Source: Acinetobacter puyangensis (GTDB lineage: Bacteria; Pseudomonadota; Gammaproteobacteria; Pseudomonadales; Moraxellaceae). Taken from it: a stretch of DNA of 64,000 nucleotides. A program made the translations under genes and the position numbers. Location of the stretch: contig NZ_OANT01000001.1 in assembly GCF_900096995.1 (NCBI RefSeq), positions 558,001 to 622,000 of the forward strand. The letters are read 5' to 3'. The first letter of the stretch is position 1. Each line of letters begins with the position of its first letter. This document shows, piece by piece, positions 36,171 through 44,944 of this stretch. The notes beneath the pieces were generated by a model. The model searched no databases, had not been told where the DNA came from, and saw only the letters and a list, made by a program, of their open reading frames with translations.

Positions 36171-36380
36171 TCACGCAGCAAAACACAACAGATAAAGATA
36201 ATGTATTGCGCATAAGCACACGAAATACCAGCACAAATAAAAAATATTGGGATATAAAATCCAGCCCTGATGGTTTAATCGGTCTACCCAACGATTGGAG
36301 AAAGAAAAAACCAGATAGGCAACAGCAGCCTGTAATAAAAGAACAGGGACATACACACCATAAAGATTAATTTCACTCAT
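36171..36380 (-). CDS. DUF1656 small membrane protein (AaeX-like)
   Basis: 69 residues with two hydrophobic helices and the family start MSEINLYGVYVPVLL. Its ATG overlaps the TGA of the FUSC gene by four bases (ATGA), so translation is coupled. Gene order pump, DUF1656, HlyD resembles the E. coli aae efflux locus. The role of the small protein is unknown. Confidence 0.9.
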   Translation of the reverse strand: MSEINLYGVYVPVLLLQAAVAYLVFSFSNRWVDRLNHQGWILYPNIFYLCWYFVCLCAIHYLYLLCFAA

Positions 36381-38470
36381 ATTCCATTACCCATTGCCAT
36401 TGAATTTGGTGTCGGAATTGCGGGAGTAAAATGATAAAAACTGTAGCGGATATTGTTTAAACTGATCCATAAACGTTGTTGTAGCATTGGGTCATTAATC
36501 TGGCTGGATAAATCTTGCAAGCTGGTTAGACAATCCAAAATCGATTGAGATTCATCAATTTGAACCTCAATATTTTTTTCCTGCTGTTGAAATTCCTGAT
36601 CAAATAATGACTGTAATTGTCTAATCTGTTGCGTCACCGCCAATGGCATATTCTGATGTTTTGCCAGCTCATCCAGCCATGCCAGATCAATACTGGTACT
36701 GGTTTCAATCAGCGCATCATTCATGGCTTTTTTCAGGTCTGTGGACTCGACAATTTTGCTATTGAGGATACCAATCCGATCTAACATACCGCGCAAATGA
36801 ATTTTAAAGGCTGTACCAAAAGGTAAATAAATCGCTTCACGCATGGCCTGAAAATGGGCAGATAATAAGCGTTTGGCACTGGTATCAGGGGAAATTGAGC
36901 GAATAAGATACAGTGCCAAGATCGCAATAATAGGACCTGCAATCCCTGCCAGAGAGGCATCAATCAGGGGAATGGCACTCATTTGATAATGGTTTTGCAG
37001 ATTGAGCGCCATAATCAGATTAATGGTAAAGGGTATGCCAAAACCACTTAATGGCGGATGTGGATACAGGCAGACTGAATAGATGATGGCAGGTGCCAGA
37101 ACCACAGCCAATTGCCAGAATGTTTTGACTTCAGGGAAAATCACAAAGACATAAATCAATACCATGATGGACGCATAGATACTGGCACGAACAAACAATT
37201 TTAGCGCCGGAACTGGGTTATCCATGGCAGTCAGAATACAGACAGATACTGCGGCAAGTTGCGCCATCATATAGCCTGCTTGCCAGCCTGAATAAATCCA
37301 TAAGCCAAATGAGGTGAAAATTGCCAGCATTGCTGCCAGTGCGCCACGTTCTGCTATGCCCGTGTCACGATGCAGGCTGGGGTATTTTGTGGTTAGTGGG
37401 GTAATAAATTCCGGCAGTTTTTTTTCACCGTGCTGAATCAAATACCAGATACACTTTACCGTATATACATTCTGGATAAAGTGACGCATATCCATTTTCA
37501 AGCTTTCCAATACCACTTTGGTAGATGTTGACGAGGCTTGATTTATAATTTGGCTAAATTGTGTATCAAAATTATGTGGCAACAAGTCGGTTCGATGTAG
37601 ATTTAAATCTGGTGTTTGCTGCAAAAAACCGACGGTTTGATCATGCAACGGTAATAAAGCTTGTCGCAAAGCAGGCTCAAGTTGATCCAATTGATTTAAG
37701 CATTGAGAGATTGCAACCAGATTTAACAACACAAGAGAAAATTGATGCAACATTTCTTGTAAAGGCTTGGTCATGCCTTTTAAATCACCTTTTTCATAGG
37801 ACAAATGTACGGCCAGTCCATGAATATCATTGCTGTCACGATTAATGGCTGAAAGTAGCTCGGTATAATTAGATGCGTGCGGCTGCTGAAAAATTTGATC
37901 GAATACATTTCGGCTGTCATTCAGGGCTTTTTCTACGCGTTGCTGAAGTACTGTGCCCAAATGCACAGGAAAGATTGTGGCAGAGACCACAGCACTACAG
38001 ATCACCGCAATTGAAATTTCCAGCACACGTCCCAGAGCGATGTCCCAAATACTGGTGGTTTCGATACTATTGATTGCATTACATACCACCATGACCGAGG
38101 TATAACCCGCCAACATAAACAAATAGCTGCGTGGTGTACGATCTAGCATGGAGATATACAGACAAAAACCGGTCCATAAGGCGAGGGCAGCGGTAAATAG
38201 CCAAGGTGTATTAATCAGAAATGGCGTAAAAAATAAAGCCAATCCAGCGCCGATGGCTGTTCCTAGCAAACGATATAAACATTTTGAGGAGACCATGCCG
38301 GAATAGGGACTGGCAATAATAAGTACTGTGCCAATCGCCCACATTGGGTAGGCTAAATCCAGCGAAAATGCAATATAGAGCGACAACATGGCTGCAATAA
38401 ATGTTTTGCAGGCAAAAATAAGATCTGCTTTGCTGGGACGAAAACTCAGCAATTGTCTGGTCAGAAGCAT
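36377..38470 (-). CDS. FUSC-family inner-membrane efflux pump (AaeB-like)
   Basis: 697 residues: two sets of about five to six membrane helices (roughly 15-165 and 380-525) separated by a soluble domain, the fusaric-acid-resistance (FUSC) layout. MWAIGTVLIIASPYSGMVSSKCLYRLLGTAIGA is typical of AaeB-like exporters. First gene of the operon with DUF1656 and HlyD. The likely substrates are aromatic acids, by analogy with AaeB. The divergent IclR gene is a plausible local regulator, since IclR proteins often sense aromatic acids. Confidence 0.87.
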   Translation of the reverse strand: MLLTRQLLSFRPSKADLIFACKTFIAAMLSLYIAFSLDLAYPMWAIGTVLIIASPYSGMVSSKCLYRLLGTAIGAGLALFFTPFLINTPWLFTAALALWTGFCLYISMLDRTPRSYLFMLAGYTSVMVVCNAINSIETTSIWDIALGRVLEISIAVICSAVVSATIFPVHLGTVLQQRVEKALNDSRNVFDQIFQQPHASNYTELLSAINRDSNDIHGLAVHLSYEKGDLKGMTKPLQEMLHQFSLVLLNLVAISQCLNQLDQLEPALRQALLPLHDQTVGFLQQTPDLNLHRTDLLPHNFDTQFSQIINQASSTSTKVVLESLKMDMRHFIQNVYTVKCIWYLIQHGEKKLPEFITPLTTKYPSLHRDTGIAERGALAAMLAIFTSFGLWIYSGWQAGYMMAQLAAVSVCILTAMDNPVPALKLFVRASIYASIMVLIYVFVIFPEVKTFWQLAVVLAPAIIYSVCLYPHPPLSGFGIPFTINLIMALNLQNHYQMSAIPLIDASLAGIAGPIIAILALYLIRSISPDTSAKRLLSAHFQAMREAIYLPFGTAFKIHLRGMLDRIGILNSKIVESTDLKKAMNDALIETSTSIDLAWLDELAKHQNMPLAVTQQIRQLQSLFDQEFQQQEKNIEVQIDESQSILDCLTSLQDLSSQINDPMLQQRLWISLNNIRYSFYHFTPAIPTPNSMAMGNGI

Positions 38471-38561
38471 AATGTTGTTTTTGTGGTTATTTGTCCTTGG
38501 AAAGGAAAATAAGCCCCTATAAATTTAATGTTTGAGATAATATGCTGAATATTTTGTGCTG

Positions 38562-38581
38562 TATTGATATATTTGTCAATA
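38562..38581. promoter_or_regulatory. Palindrome in the FUSC/IclR divergent promoter region
   Basis: TATTGA and TCAATA arms with an 8-base AT spacer, in the middle of the 246-base divergent intergenic region. A reasonable operator candidate for the IclR-type protein. Not tested. Confidence 0.4.
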
Positions 38582-38716
38582 TAAATATCTTTATATGATA
38601 AAAACACATAAAAATTTGATGGATTTTAGATAGTGATAATAATTTCTCTCATTGCTATGCTATTCTTTAACAAAGTTAAGCGTTTAAGCAGGCCCCTTTA
38701 ACAGGGAAGATAAAAA

Positions 38717-39490
38717 ATGAGTACATCCAGTTTTTCAAAAATTTTAACGATTCTTGATTTATTTTCGATTCGGCAATCCGTCATTAATGTCGATATGATC
38801 TGTCTGGAATTGGGTGTATCCAAACCGATGGGCTATCGTTATTTAAAAGAACTGGTAGATGCCGGACTACTCAAAAAAGCCACCGGTAATGTTGGGGATT
38901 ATGTACTCGGTTCAAAAGTTGCTGTACTGGATTATATTTCCCGGACCACAGATCCCTTGATTAAAATGTGTATTCCCATGATGCAGGAAGTAGTACAACG
39001 CACAGAAATGTTGTGCTTGCTTACAGCACTGGATGGACAGCATTGTATTGATGTTCATCATGAATCCTTTATCCATAATGAACATTTGATGTATGGACGG
39101 GGCTGTCCCAGACCATTAACGGCGGGTTCATCGGCCAAGATTATTTTGGCGTATTTATCGAAAAAACAGCAGATTGACTATTATCATTTTTTAGCCGAAG
39201 ACTTACAACACAGTGGTTTTGCCAAGGACGAGCAGGAGTTTATCCAGCTCATGCGTCAGGTCAAAAAACAGGGTTATTATGTGTCCAATGGTGAGTTAAG
39301 TCCGAATGTATCCAGTCTGTCCGTTCCTTTAAGATATTCACATAAAGAAGCACCGCTAGCCTTAACCATTGTGGCATCAAGCAACCGTTTTGAATTTATG
39401 AATATAGATAAGATTGCGGAGATGTTAAAACAATTAACACAGGTCATTGAACAAAAAAGTCTGGAAATCGAGGCTGAACAGGTATTTTAA
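38717..39490 (+). CDS. IclR-family transcriptional regulator
   Basis: 257 residues. An N-terminal winged helix-turn-helix (FSKILTILDLFSIRQSVINVDMICLELGVSKPMGYRYLKEL) is followed by an IclR effector-binding domain (YGRGCPRPLTAGSSAKIILAYL, about residues 128-150, and VSSLSVPL). It is divergent from the FUSC efflux operon, which it probably controls. The ligand is unknown. Confidence 0.88.
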   Translation: MSTSSFSKILTILDLFSIRQSVINVDMICLELGVSKPMGYRYLKELVDAGLLKKATGNVGDYVLGSKVAVLDYISRTTDPLIKMCIPMMQEVVQRTEMLCLLTALDGQHCIDVHHESFIHNEHLMYGRGCPRPLTAGSSAKIILAYLSKKQQIDYYHFLAEDLQHSGFAKDEQEFIQLMRQVKKQGYYVSNGELSPNVSSLSVPLRYSHKEAPLALTIVASSNRFEFMNIDKIAEMLKQLTQVIEQKSLEIEAEQVF

Positions 39491-39670
39491 ATGGAAACTT
39501 TCTTCTTTTGTTTGAATGTGGGGCTGTCCTTGCGAAACGATATTTCTCAACCAAAACTGGATTTATCATGCTTTGAGCGATGTGTGGCGCAAAAAGCATC
39601 CAGAGCAAACCCATCTAAATAAGATTTTAAGTGATATGAAGCAAAAGAGATCAATTCTCTACAAACAGCT

Positions 39671-40654
39671 TTATTTGGAAACATCAGCGCTAATACGGAT
39701 CTGATCGGTCGTTTCGCTAATATTGAGTTGATAGGTATGGGCAATCACACCCAGCGTTTTATTGATATCCCGTGTTGAATATGAACCTGAAACCAATACA
39801 TCGTGTATTGATGGATCAAGTACAATACGGGTTTTATCGTATTTTGATAATTCCTTAATAAATTGTGGCAGTGGCATACTATGAACAACCAGTAAATGTT
39901 GCCGCCATAATAGATCACCGGCATGGAAGGTTTGCGGATAAATGTTGTCGGTATCGAACATGGCAGCGTGCTGTGCGGAAATAATTTGTTGTTGTTTACT
40001 ATTTCTGACTTCAATACGAACAGCACCTTCCTGAACGCTTAATTCGGTTTTGTCCAGTGTATAATCGACATTAAATTTTGTCCCTAACGCGACTAAATCA
40101 CCATGTTGGGTATGCACACTAAATGGCCGTTGTAACCGATCTTTATGAGTTTCGATATAAATTTCACCGTTGGCAAGCTCAATTTTGCGTTGTTGGTCGT
40201 TGTATTTTACCCGGATTTTAGTCTGACTATTCAGCCAGATCTGACTGCCATCATGCAATGCAACCTGTTGCTGCTCACCGATCTTGGTTTTGTAAATATC
40301 CACAGGATCAAAACTAAGTAATTCCGGAAAATAATCCTGTTGTCTGATGCCTTGAAGTGCATAAACAGCGGTTAGCAGGGAAATAAAAGCTAGACTTAAT
40401 TTGCCGATATGCTTTTTCTTTGGCTTAAGTTCTTGTACTGTTTTTGCAATCACCTGTTTGGGCATACGATTGAATTTTTCTTCAAACATTGCCACGTTTT
40501 GCCATACTTCCTGATGCAGTGGCTTTGCCACCAGCCAAGCCTCAAACTCTGCTTGTTGTTGGGTATTTAAGGATTGTTCCTGTATTAACATAAACCACTC
40601 TGCCGCTTGTTCATAAGCCTCTTGTTTTTCTTGTGTGGTGTATGGTTTATCCAT
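39671..40654 (-). CDS. FecR-family anti-sigma factor / signal transducer
   Basis: 327 residues from the ATG at 40654 (a TTG at 40690 is in frame). The cytosolic N-terminal anti-sigma domain (AAEWFMLIQEQSLNTQQQAEFEAWL...HQEVWQNV) precedes one membrane helix (about 83-100). The periplasmic FecR domain follows (LHDGSQIWLNSQTKIRVKY...VQEGAVRIEV). A short secretin/TonB-like C-terminus (VLVSGSYSTRDINKTLGVIAHTY) should contact the receptor STN domain. Downstream of the sigma gene and divergent from the receptor. Confidence 0.88.
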   Translation of the reverse strand: MDKPYTTQEKQEAYEQAAEWFMLIQEQSLNTQQQAEFEAWLVAKPLHQEVWQNVAMFEEKFNRMPKQVIAKTVQELKPKKKHIGKLSLAFISLLTAVYALQGIRQQDYFPELLSFDPVDIYKTKIGEQQQVALHDGSQIWLNSQTKIRVKYNDQQRKIELANGEIYIETHKDRLQRPFSVHTQHGDLVALGTKFNVDYTLDKTELSVQEGAVRIEVRNSKQQQIISAQHAAMFDTDNIYPQTFHAGDLLWRQHLLVVHSMPLPQFIKELSKYDKTRIVLDPSIHDVLVSGSYSTRDINKTLGVIAHTYQLNISETTDQIRISADVSK

Positions 40655-40734
40655 GGATGATCGCTTTAAATAATGACGTGATTGAGGCAAGACGATATAG
40701 AGATGATCAAAATAAAAACATAGGTTTTATCTAT

Positions 40735-41253
40735 TTATTCCATTGCCATAAAGCAAATTGCCATGGCCTTGGTTAAATCACGTTTGATGGTGGCAATTGA
40801 AATATCCAGCTTCTCGGAAATTTCGGCATAACTTAAGCCTTCTAATTGCGACAAGATAAAAACCTGCTTCTGACGTTGCGGCATGGTTTCGATGATCTCG
40901 CATAATTCGCACAAGGTTTCGATCAAGAGAATATGGTCTTCGACATCAAAAGTTTGTTCAACACTGTCTTCAGCTAAAACACTTAAATAGGCTTGTTCAA
41001 CTTTTCTACGGCGATAGAGATTAAACAACAGGCTTTTTGCGATAGTGGTTAACAGTGCCCGTGGTTCATGATAATAATAATCTGCATAGCGATACATGAC
41101 TTTGACAAAAGTATCTTGTGTAAGATCGGCAGCATCACTTTGATTTCCAAGTTTTTTACATAACCACCCATAGAGCCAAGCCTGATGTGCTCTATATAAA
41201 CCATCTATCTGTTGATTGACTTGTTGCTTTGTCAAAAGTGGATCGGAATGCAT
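40735..41253 (-). CDS. FecI-family ECF sigma factor
   Basis: 172 residues. Region 2 (AWLYGWLCKKLGNQSDAADLTQDTFVKVMYRY) is followed by region 4 (MPQRQKQVFILSQLEGLSYAEISEKLDISIATIKRDLTKAM). With FecR and the divergent TonB receptor it forms a cell-surface signalling system that responds to a bound iron chelate. A Fur-like palindrome sits 21 bases before the ATG at 41253, as expected for iron-starvation sigma genes. Confidence 0.88.
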   Translation of the reverse strand: MHSDPLLTKQQVNQQIDGLYRAHQAWLYGWLCKKLGNQSDAADLTQDTFVKVMYRYADYYYHEPRALLTTIAKSLLFNLYRRRKVEQAYLSVLAEDSVEQTFDVEDHILLIETLCELCEIIETMPQRQKQVFILSQLEGLSYAEISEKLDISIATIKRDLTKAMAICFMAME

Positions 41254-41271
41254 TGATAAATACCAATGAGC

Positions 41272-41290
41272 AAATAATAATTATTATCAG
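41272..41290 (-). promoter_or_regulatory. Fur-box-like palindrome upstream of the FecI-type sigma gene
   Basis: A perfect 14-base palindrome ATAATAATTATTAT (41274-41287) inside AAATAATAATTATTATCAG, close to the Fur consensus. It lies right before the sigma start, where it would block transcription when iron is plentiful. Confidence 0.6.
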
Positions 41291-41467
41291 TAATATGTTG
41301 TGTTTTGTAAATACAACTTAACTAAATATTTAAAATTTATATTTTTCAAAAGATTAAGTTAAATTTAAAAATATTTAAAAAAAGATTGAGCTGATTCTCA
41401 TTCTCAGGTGATAAGTAAGTAGATCGATTTATTTTATATGTTTAGCATTCATTGTGGGGAAAACCTG

Positions 41468-43990
41468 ATGCAACGATCACATACATTGATGATTAAATTT
41501 AAAAGTACTTTAAGCCTTGCCATTCAAGCCGCCATGCTTGGAGCATTGACAGTGGGGACATCTACACTGGTATGGGCAGAAACTTCTGTTAACCAACATA
41601 CCCTCTCAACTCAAGTGAATATTGCTGCCGGCAGTCTGGATCAAGTGTTGGCACAATTTGCCGGTTTATCCGGTGTACAGATTTCCTATGATCCAGCGCT
41701 GGTTGCAGGCAAGAAAAGTGCAGGGCTAAAAGGGCAATATGCTTTTGAACAGGGTATTGCCGAATTGTTAAATGGTACAGGTTTAAAACTTGCTAAACGG
41801 GCTGATGGTGCATGGACAATAGAGCAGCATCAAAATCAAGCTCGGGATATGGGGCAGCTCAAGCCGATTGACGTAAAAGTACAAGGTTCGGCAAATCGTG
41901 ATGCAAATGCGGTGCAGTTGCCTGTGATTAACGTTACAGCAGAAAATGAAAATTCTTATACCGTGAAAAATACCTCGACTGCGACAAAATTAAATTTAAG
42001 TCTTAGAGAAACGCCACAGAGTGTGTCGGTGATTACTCGACAGCAGATGGACGACCAAGCAGCCATAAGCATCGGTGACGCCCTACGTAATACCCCAGGC
42101 GTATCGGTACAGGCCTTTGACAGCAACCGCATGCTGTATTTCACACGTGGTTTCGACATCACCAACTACCAGTACGATGGCGTCAACACTATCGTTGACA
42201 ATATCTACGAAGGCTCCCCCCATGGCGATGCAGCCACCTACGAACGAATTGAAGTGATCAAGGGTGCAACGGGGCTGATGACAGGCTCTGGCGATCCGTC
42301 GGCAACCGTCAACATCATACGTAAAAAGCCGACCCACGATTTCAGTGCCTCGGTCGCTGGCAGTGCAGGCTCTTGGGACAATTATCGAACCGAGGCAGAT
42401 ATTTCGGGACCGCTGAATGATGCTGGTACCGTGCGTGGTCGCTTTGTCGGTGCCTATCAGGATCGAAAGTCTTACCTAGATCATTATAAGCAAAACAATG
42501 ACACGCTTTACGGAATAATCGAAGCAGACGTGATGTCAGATACGCTATTGACATTTGGTATTGACAGATACGGTACAACTCCACGTGGCGTATCATGGAC
42601 TGGAAATCCAGTATACTTCACCGATGGCACACGTACTAACTTCTCACGTTCGCATAACCCAGGAGCCGATTGGAGCCGCCGCGACTTCGAATCTACGACC
42701 TACTTCGCCGCCTTGGAGCAGACCCTGGCTCATGACTGGAAGCTCAAAGTCAGCCTCGACTACCTAGTTACCGATCATGATACACGCTTGGCTTCGGCCA
42801 GTGGTGGCAATCCAGATCCAGTCACTGGTGAAGGCATGTTCATGTACTGGGGACGTTGGGAGGGGCATCGTGTGCAGAATACTGCTGACATTAATATCTC
42901 GGGCCCATTTAGTTTATTTGGCCGTGAACATGAACTGGTAGCAGGTGTCATGGTTTCTCACTCTCGTCTGACGGGCGATACCTTTGACGGTAGTGCCTTC
43001 AGTATGGTATCTGGCAGTATTTTCGACTGGAACGGCAAGTTGCCGGAGCAGGACTTCCCGATAAACGGAAACTACAAGACGACGCAGAGCCAAAATGGTA
43101 TTTATTTGGCTACACGCCTGCGTCCAAGCGATAATCTTGCATTGATCCTTGGCACCAGAGTCAGTAACTTCAAATTCAACAATGATGAAGACTATTTTGA
43201 TACCTCTAGTCTGGGTGACGTCCATACCAGCTACAAAGAGCATGGTGTCGTTACACCTTATGCTGGAATAGTATATGATCTTGATGATACCTATTCGGTC
43301 TATGCCAGCTACACTTCGATCTACCAGCCGCAGACCAACAAAGATATCAATGGTTCAACATTGGCACCAGTTGAAGGCAATGGTTACGAAGCTGGTCTCA
43401 AAGCTGCCTATTTGGATGGCAAGTTAAATGCAGCTCTCGCCTTGTTTCGTATAGAACAGGACAACGTTGCCGAAAATGTAGGTACTAATCCTGTTACGAA
43501 TGAAGGTATTTACCGTGCTATTGAAGGAGCGACTACCAAAGGTGTAGAGTTGGAACTTGCTGGCGAGCTTAAAAAAGACTGGAGCATTTCGGCGGGCTAC
43601 ACGTACGCTCGTAATCGTGATGCAGATCAGCAGCGTATCTATGGCTACCCACTTGCTACCACCCAGCCAGAGCATGTAGTTCGCTTGTTTACCAGCTATC
43701 GACTATCGGGTGATCTAAGCCGAGTTACGATTGGTGGCGGTATAAAATGGCAGAGCGTTTTCTATGGTAACATTTACAATCCGACAATCGATGATTATAC
43801 ACTTATCGAACAACGCAACTACATGCTGGTTGATCTGATGACACGTTATCAACAAAATGAGCATCTTAGTTTTACCCTGAATGCCAACAACGTACTCGAT
43901 AAGAAATATCTGACTGGTTTGGGTAACTTCGACACAACATATTACGGCGAACCCAGAAGTATCATATTGACAGCAAAGTATCAGTTTTAA
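41468..43990 (+). CDS. TonB-dependent siderophore receptor with N-terminal STN signalling domain
   Basis: 840 residues from the ATG at 41468, which has GGGGA 7 bases upstream. An ATG at 41438 lacks one. After the signal peptide (TSTLVWA end) comes an STN domain (FAGLSGVQISYDPALVAGKK) that talks to FecR. Next is a plug (TPQSVSVITRQQMDDQAAISIGDALRNTPGV) and a 22-strand barrel ending in aromatic Phe (ILTAKYQF). FpvA/FoxA-type hydroxamate or catecholate receptor class. From about base 42040 codons ending in C become common, unlike the first part, suggesting a mosaic gene. Confidence 0.92.
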   Translation: MQRSHTLMIKFKSTLSLAIQAAMLGALTVGTSTLVWAETSVNQHTLSTQVNIAAGSLDQVLAQFAGLSGVQISYDPALVAGKKSAGLKGQYAFEQGIAELLNGTGLKLAKRADGAWTIEQHQNQARDMGQLKPIDVKVQGSANRDANAVQLPVINVTAENENSYTVKNTSTATKLNLSLRETPQSVSVITRQQMDDQAAISIGDALRNTPGVSVQAFDSNRMLYFTRGFDITNYQYDGVNTIVDNIYEGSPHGDAATYERIEVIKGATGLMTGSGDPSATVNIIRKKPTHDFSASVAGSAGSWDNYRTEADISGPLNDAGTVRGRFVGAYQDRKSYLDHYKQNNDTLYGIIEADVMSDTLLTFGIDRYGTTPRGVSWTGNPVYFTDGTRTNFSRSHNPGADWSRRDFESTTYFAALEQTLAHDWKLKVSLDYLVTDHDTRLASASGGNPDPVTGEGMFMYWGRWEGHRVQNTADINISGPFSLFGREHELVAGVMVSHSRLTGDTFDGSAFSMVSGSIFDWNGKLPEQDFPINGNYKTTQSQNGIYLATRLRPSDNLALILGTRVSNFKFNNDEDYFDTSSLGDVHTSYKEHGVVTPYAGIVYDLDDTYSVYASYTSIYQPQTNKDINGSTLAPVEGNGYEAGLKAAYLDGKLNAALALFRIEQDNVAENVGTNPVTNEGIYRAIEGATTKGVELELAGELKKDWSISAGYTYARNRDADQQRIYGYPLATTQPEHVVRLFTSYRLSGDLSRVTIGGGIKWQSVFYGNIYNPTIDDYTLIEQRNYMLVDLMTRYQQNEHLSFTLNANNVLDKKYLTGLGNFDTTYYGEPRSIILTAKYQF

Positions 43991-44008
43991 AAGTAAATTC
44001 CTTAATAT

Positions 44009-44115
44009 AAATCCCTCTAAGTCTCCCTTTGAAAAAGGGAGACTTTCCCACGAATTCAATGCATTATGTAATTCGCAACGCCCTCCCCTTTATAAAGGGG
44101 AGTTGGAGGGAATTT
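44009..44115. repeat. MITE-like element with imperfect terminal inverted repeats
   Basis: About 107 bases. The left end AAATCCCTCTAAGTCTCCC and the right end, read on the other strand, AAATTCCCTCCAACTCCCC, are imperfect inverted repeats. Each end also forms its own hairpin: 44019-44030 with 44034-44045, and the perfect 20-base palindrome 44083-44102. The first hairpin can terminate the receptor transcript. Such elements are often seen next to DUF559 genes, as here. Confidence 0.6.
44019..44045 (+). terminator. Hairpin downstream of the TonB receptor
   Basis: A perfect 12-bp stem (AAGTCTCCCTTT with AAAGGGAGACTT) with a 3-base loop, 28 bases after the receptor stop. It has no long T run, and is part of the MITE-like element. 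Confidence 0.5.
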
Positions 44116-44172
44116 CTATAAATCAAATTTTTTGTTATACAATGAACCAATCAAAAATATAAAAGCCATATC

Positions 44173-44370
44173 ATGCCTAAATCTTGTAATTCTATAGTGA
44201 AACAACCAGCTCGTGATTTATGCAAAAATATGACCGATGCAGAACAGAAACTATGGCAAAGACTCAGACGAAAACAAATTTTAGGTGTGCAATTTTATTG
44301 TCAAAGACCTTTGAATAATTTTATCGTAGGTTTTTACTTGTATTTACATGAGCCTTTATTTTTTGTTTAA
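44173..44370 (+). pseudogene. DUF559 endonuclease-like gene, 5' fragment
   Basis: The 65-codon frame begins like DUF559 (Vsr-related) proteins: KQPARDLCKNMTDAEQKLWQRLRRKQILGVQFYCQRPLNNFIVGFY. After Tyr55 (base 44337) the match ends and unrelated residues lead to a stop. The missing C-terminal half reappears at 44945-45160 in the same orientation. The toxin-antitoxin pair yefM-yoeB lies in between, on the other strand. So the gene looks broken by insertion. Confidence 0.75.
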
Positions 44371-44624
44371 TCATAATGATAACGACACATAGCTACAATA
44401 ATTGAATCAGGTGTAACCTTGTAAACGATGCGATTTTCCTTATCAATTCGCCTTGACCAATATCCTGATAAGTCATGCTTAAGGGGTTCAGGTTTACCAA
44501 TACCATCAAATGGTGATCGTTTGATGTCTTTGATAAGTGTATTGATTCTTTTAAGTGTTTGTTTGTCTGTAGATTGCCAGTATAAGTAATCTTCCCAAGC
44601 CTCATCAGTCCAACTTAAAATCAT
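44367..44624 (-). CDS. yoeB: Toxin YoeB (RelE-like mRNA interferase)
   Basis: 85 residues (E. coli 84). The catalytic set falls at the same numbers as in E. coli YoeB: Glu46 (KPEPLKH), Arg65 (ENRIVY) and His83 (CRYHYD), so the toxin looks intact. YoeB binds the ribosomal A site and cuts mRNA. Its ATG overlaps the yefM TGA by four bases. The stop overlaps the end of the DUF559 fragment frame on the opposite strand. Confidence 0.93.
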   Translation of the reverse strand: MILSWTDEAWEDYLYWQSTDKQTLKRINTLIKDIKRSPFDGIGKPEPLKHDLSGYWSRRIDKENRIVYKVTPDSIIVAMCRYHYD

Positions 44625-44875
44625 TCTTCAATCAGCTCATGGTTAAATGTTCTACCTGTTTCGATCTGAGCAATTGAATCACGTAATCTTTTCGCATTCG
44701 CAGGGCTTTTAAGTAGATGAGCCGTTTCTTCATAGGCATTGAAATCATCTAGGCTAATTAGTACAGCCGTTTGGTTATTTTGTCTAGTAATAAGTACAGG
44801 TGAATGATCATCAATAACACCATCTAATACATTTGCTAGATTCTTTCTTAAATCAGAATAAGTGACAACTTTCAT
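44621..44875 (-). CDS. yefM: Antitoxin YefM (Phd/YefM family)
   Basis: 84 residues. The N-terminal DNA-binding Phd/YefM domain (MKVVTYSDLRKNLANVLDGVIDDHSPVLITRQN) is followed by a flexible C-terminus (GRTFNHELIEE) that wraps YoeB. Upstream lies an operator with TGTACT/AGTACA half-sites, like the TGTACA boxes bound by YefM in E. coli. It is translationally coupled to yoeB. Confidence 0.93.
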   Translation of the reverse strand: MKVVTYSDLRKNLANVLDGVIDDHSPVLITRQNNQTAVLISLDDFNAYEETAHLLKSPANAKRLRDSIAQIETGRTFNHELIEE

Positions 44876-44890
44876 TTATACACCTTACAT

Positions 44891-44921
44891 AAGTACAAAT
44901 ATATGTACTTATTTTAGTACA
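44891..44921 (-). promoter_or_regulatory. yefM-yoeB operator
   Basis: A perfect inverted repeat AAGTACA (44891-44897) / TGTACTT (44904-44910) with a 6-base spacer, and a further AGTACA half-site at 44916-44921. All sit within 16-46 bases of the yefM ATG. Matches the known TGTACA core of YefM sites. Confidence 0.7.
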
Positions 44922-44944
44922 ATGATGTGATTTATGCAATATCA

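Noticed and set aside
39516..39704. 62-codon plus-strand frame between IclR and FecR genes
   Set aside because: Runs into the fecR coding region on the opposite strand and has no good ribosome-binding site or motif.
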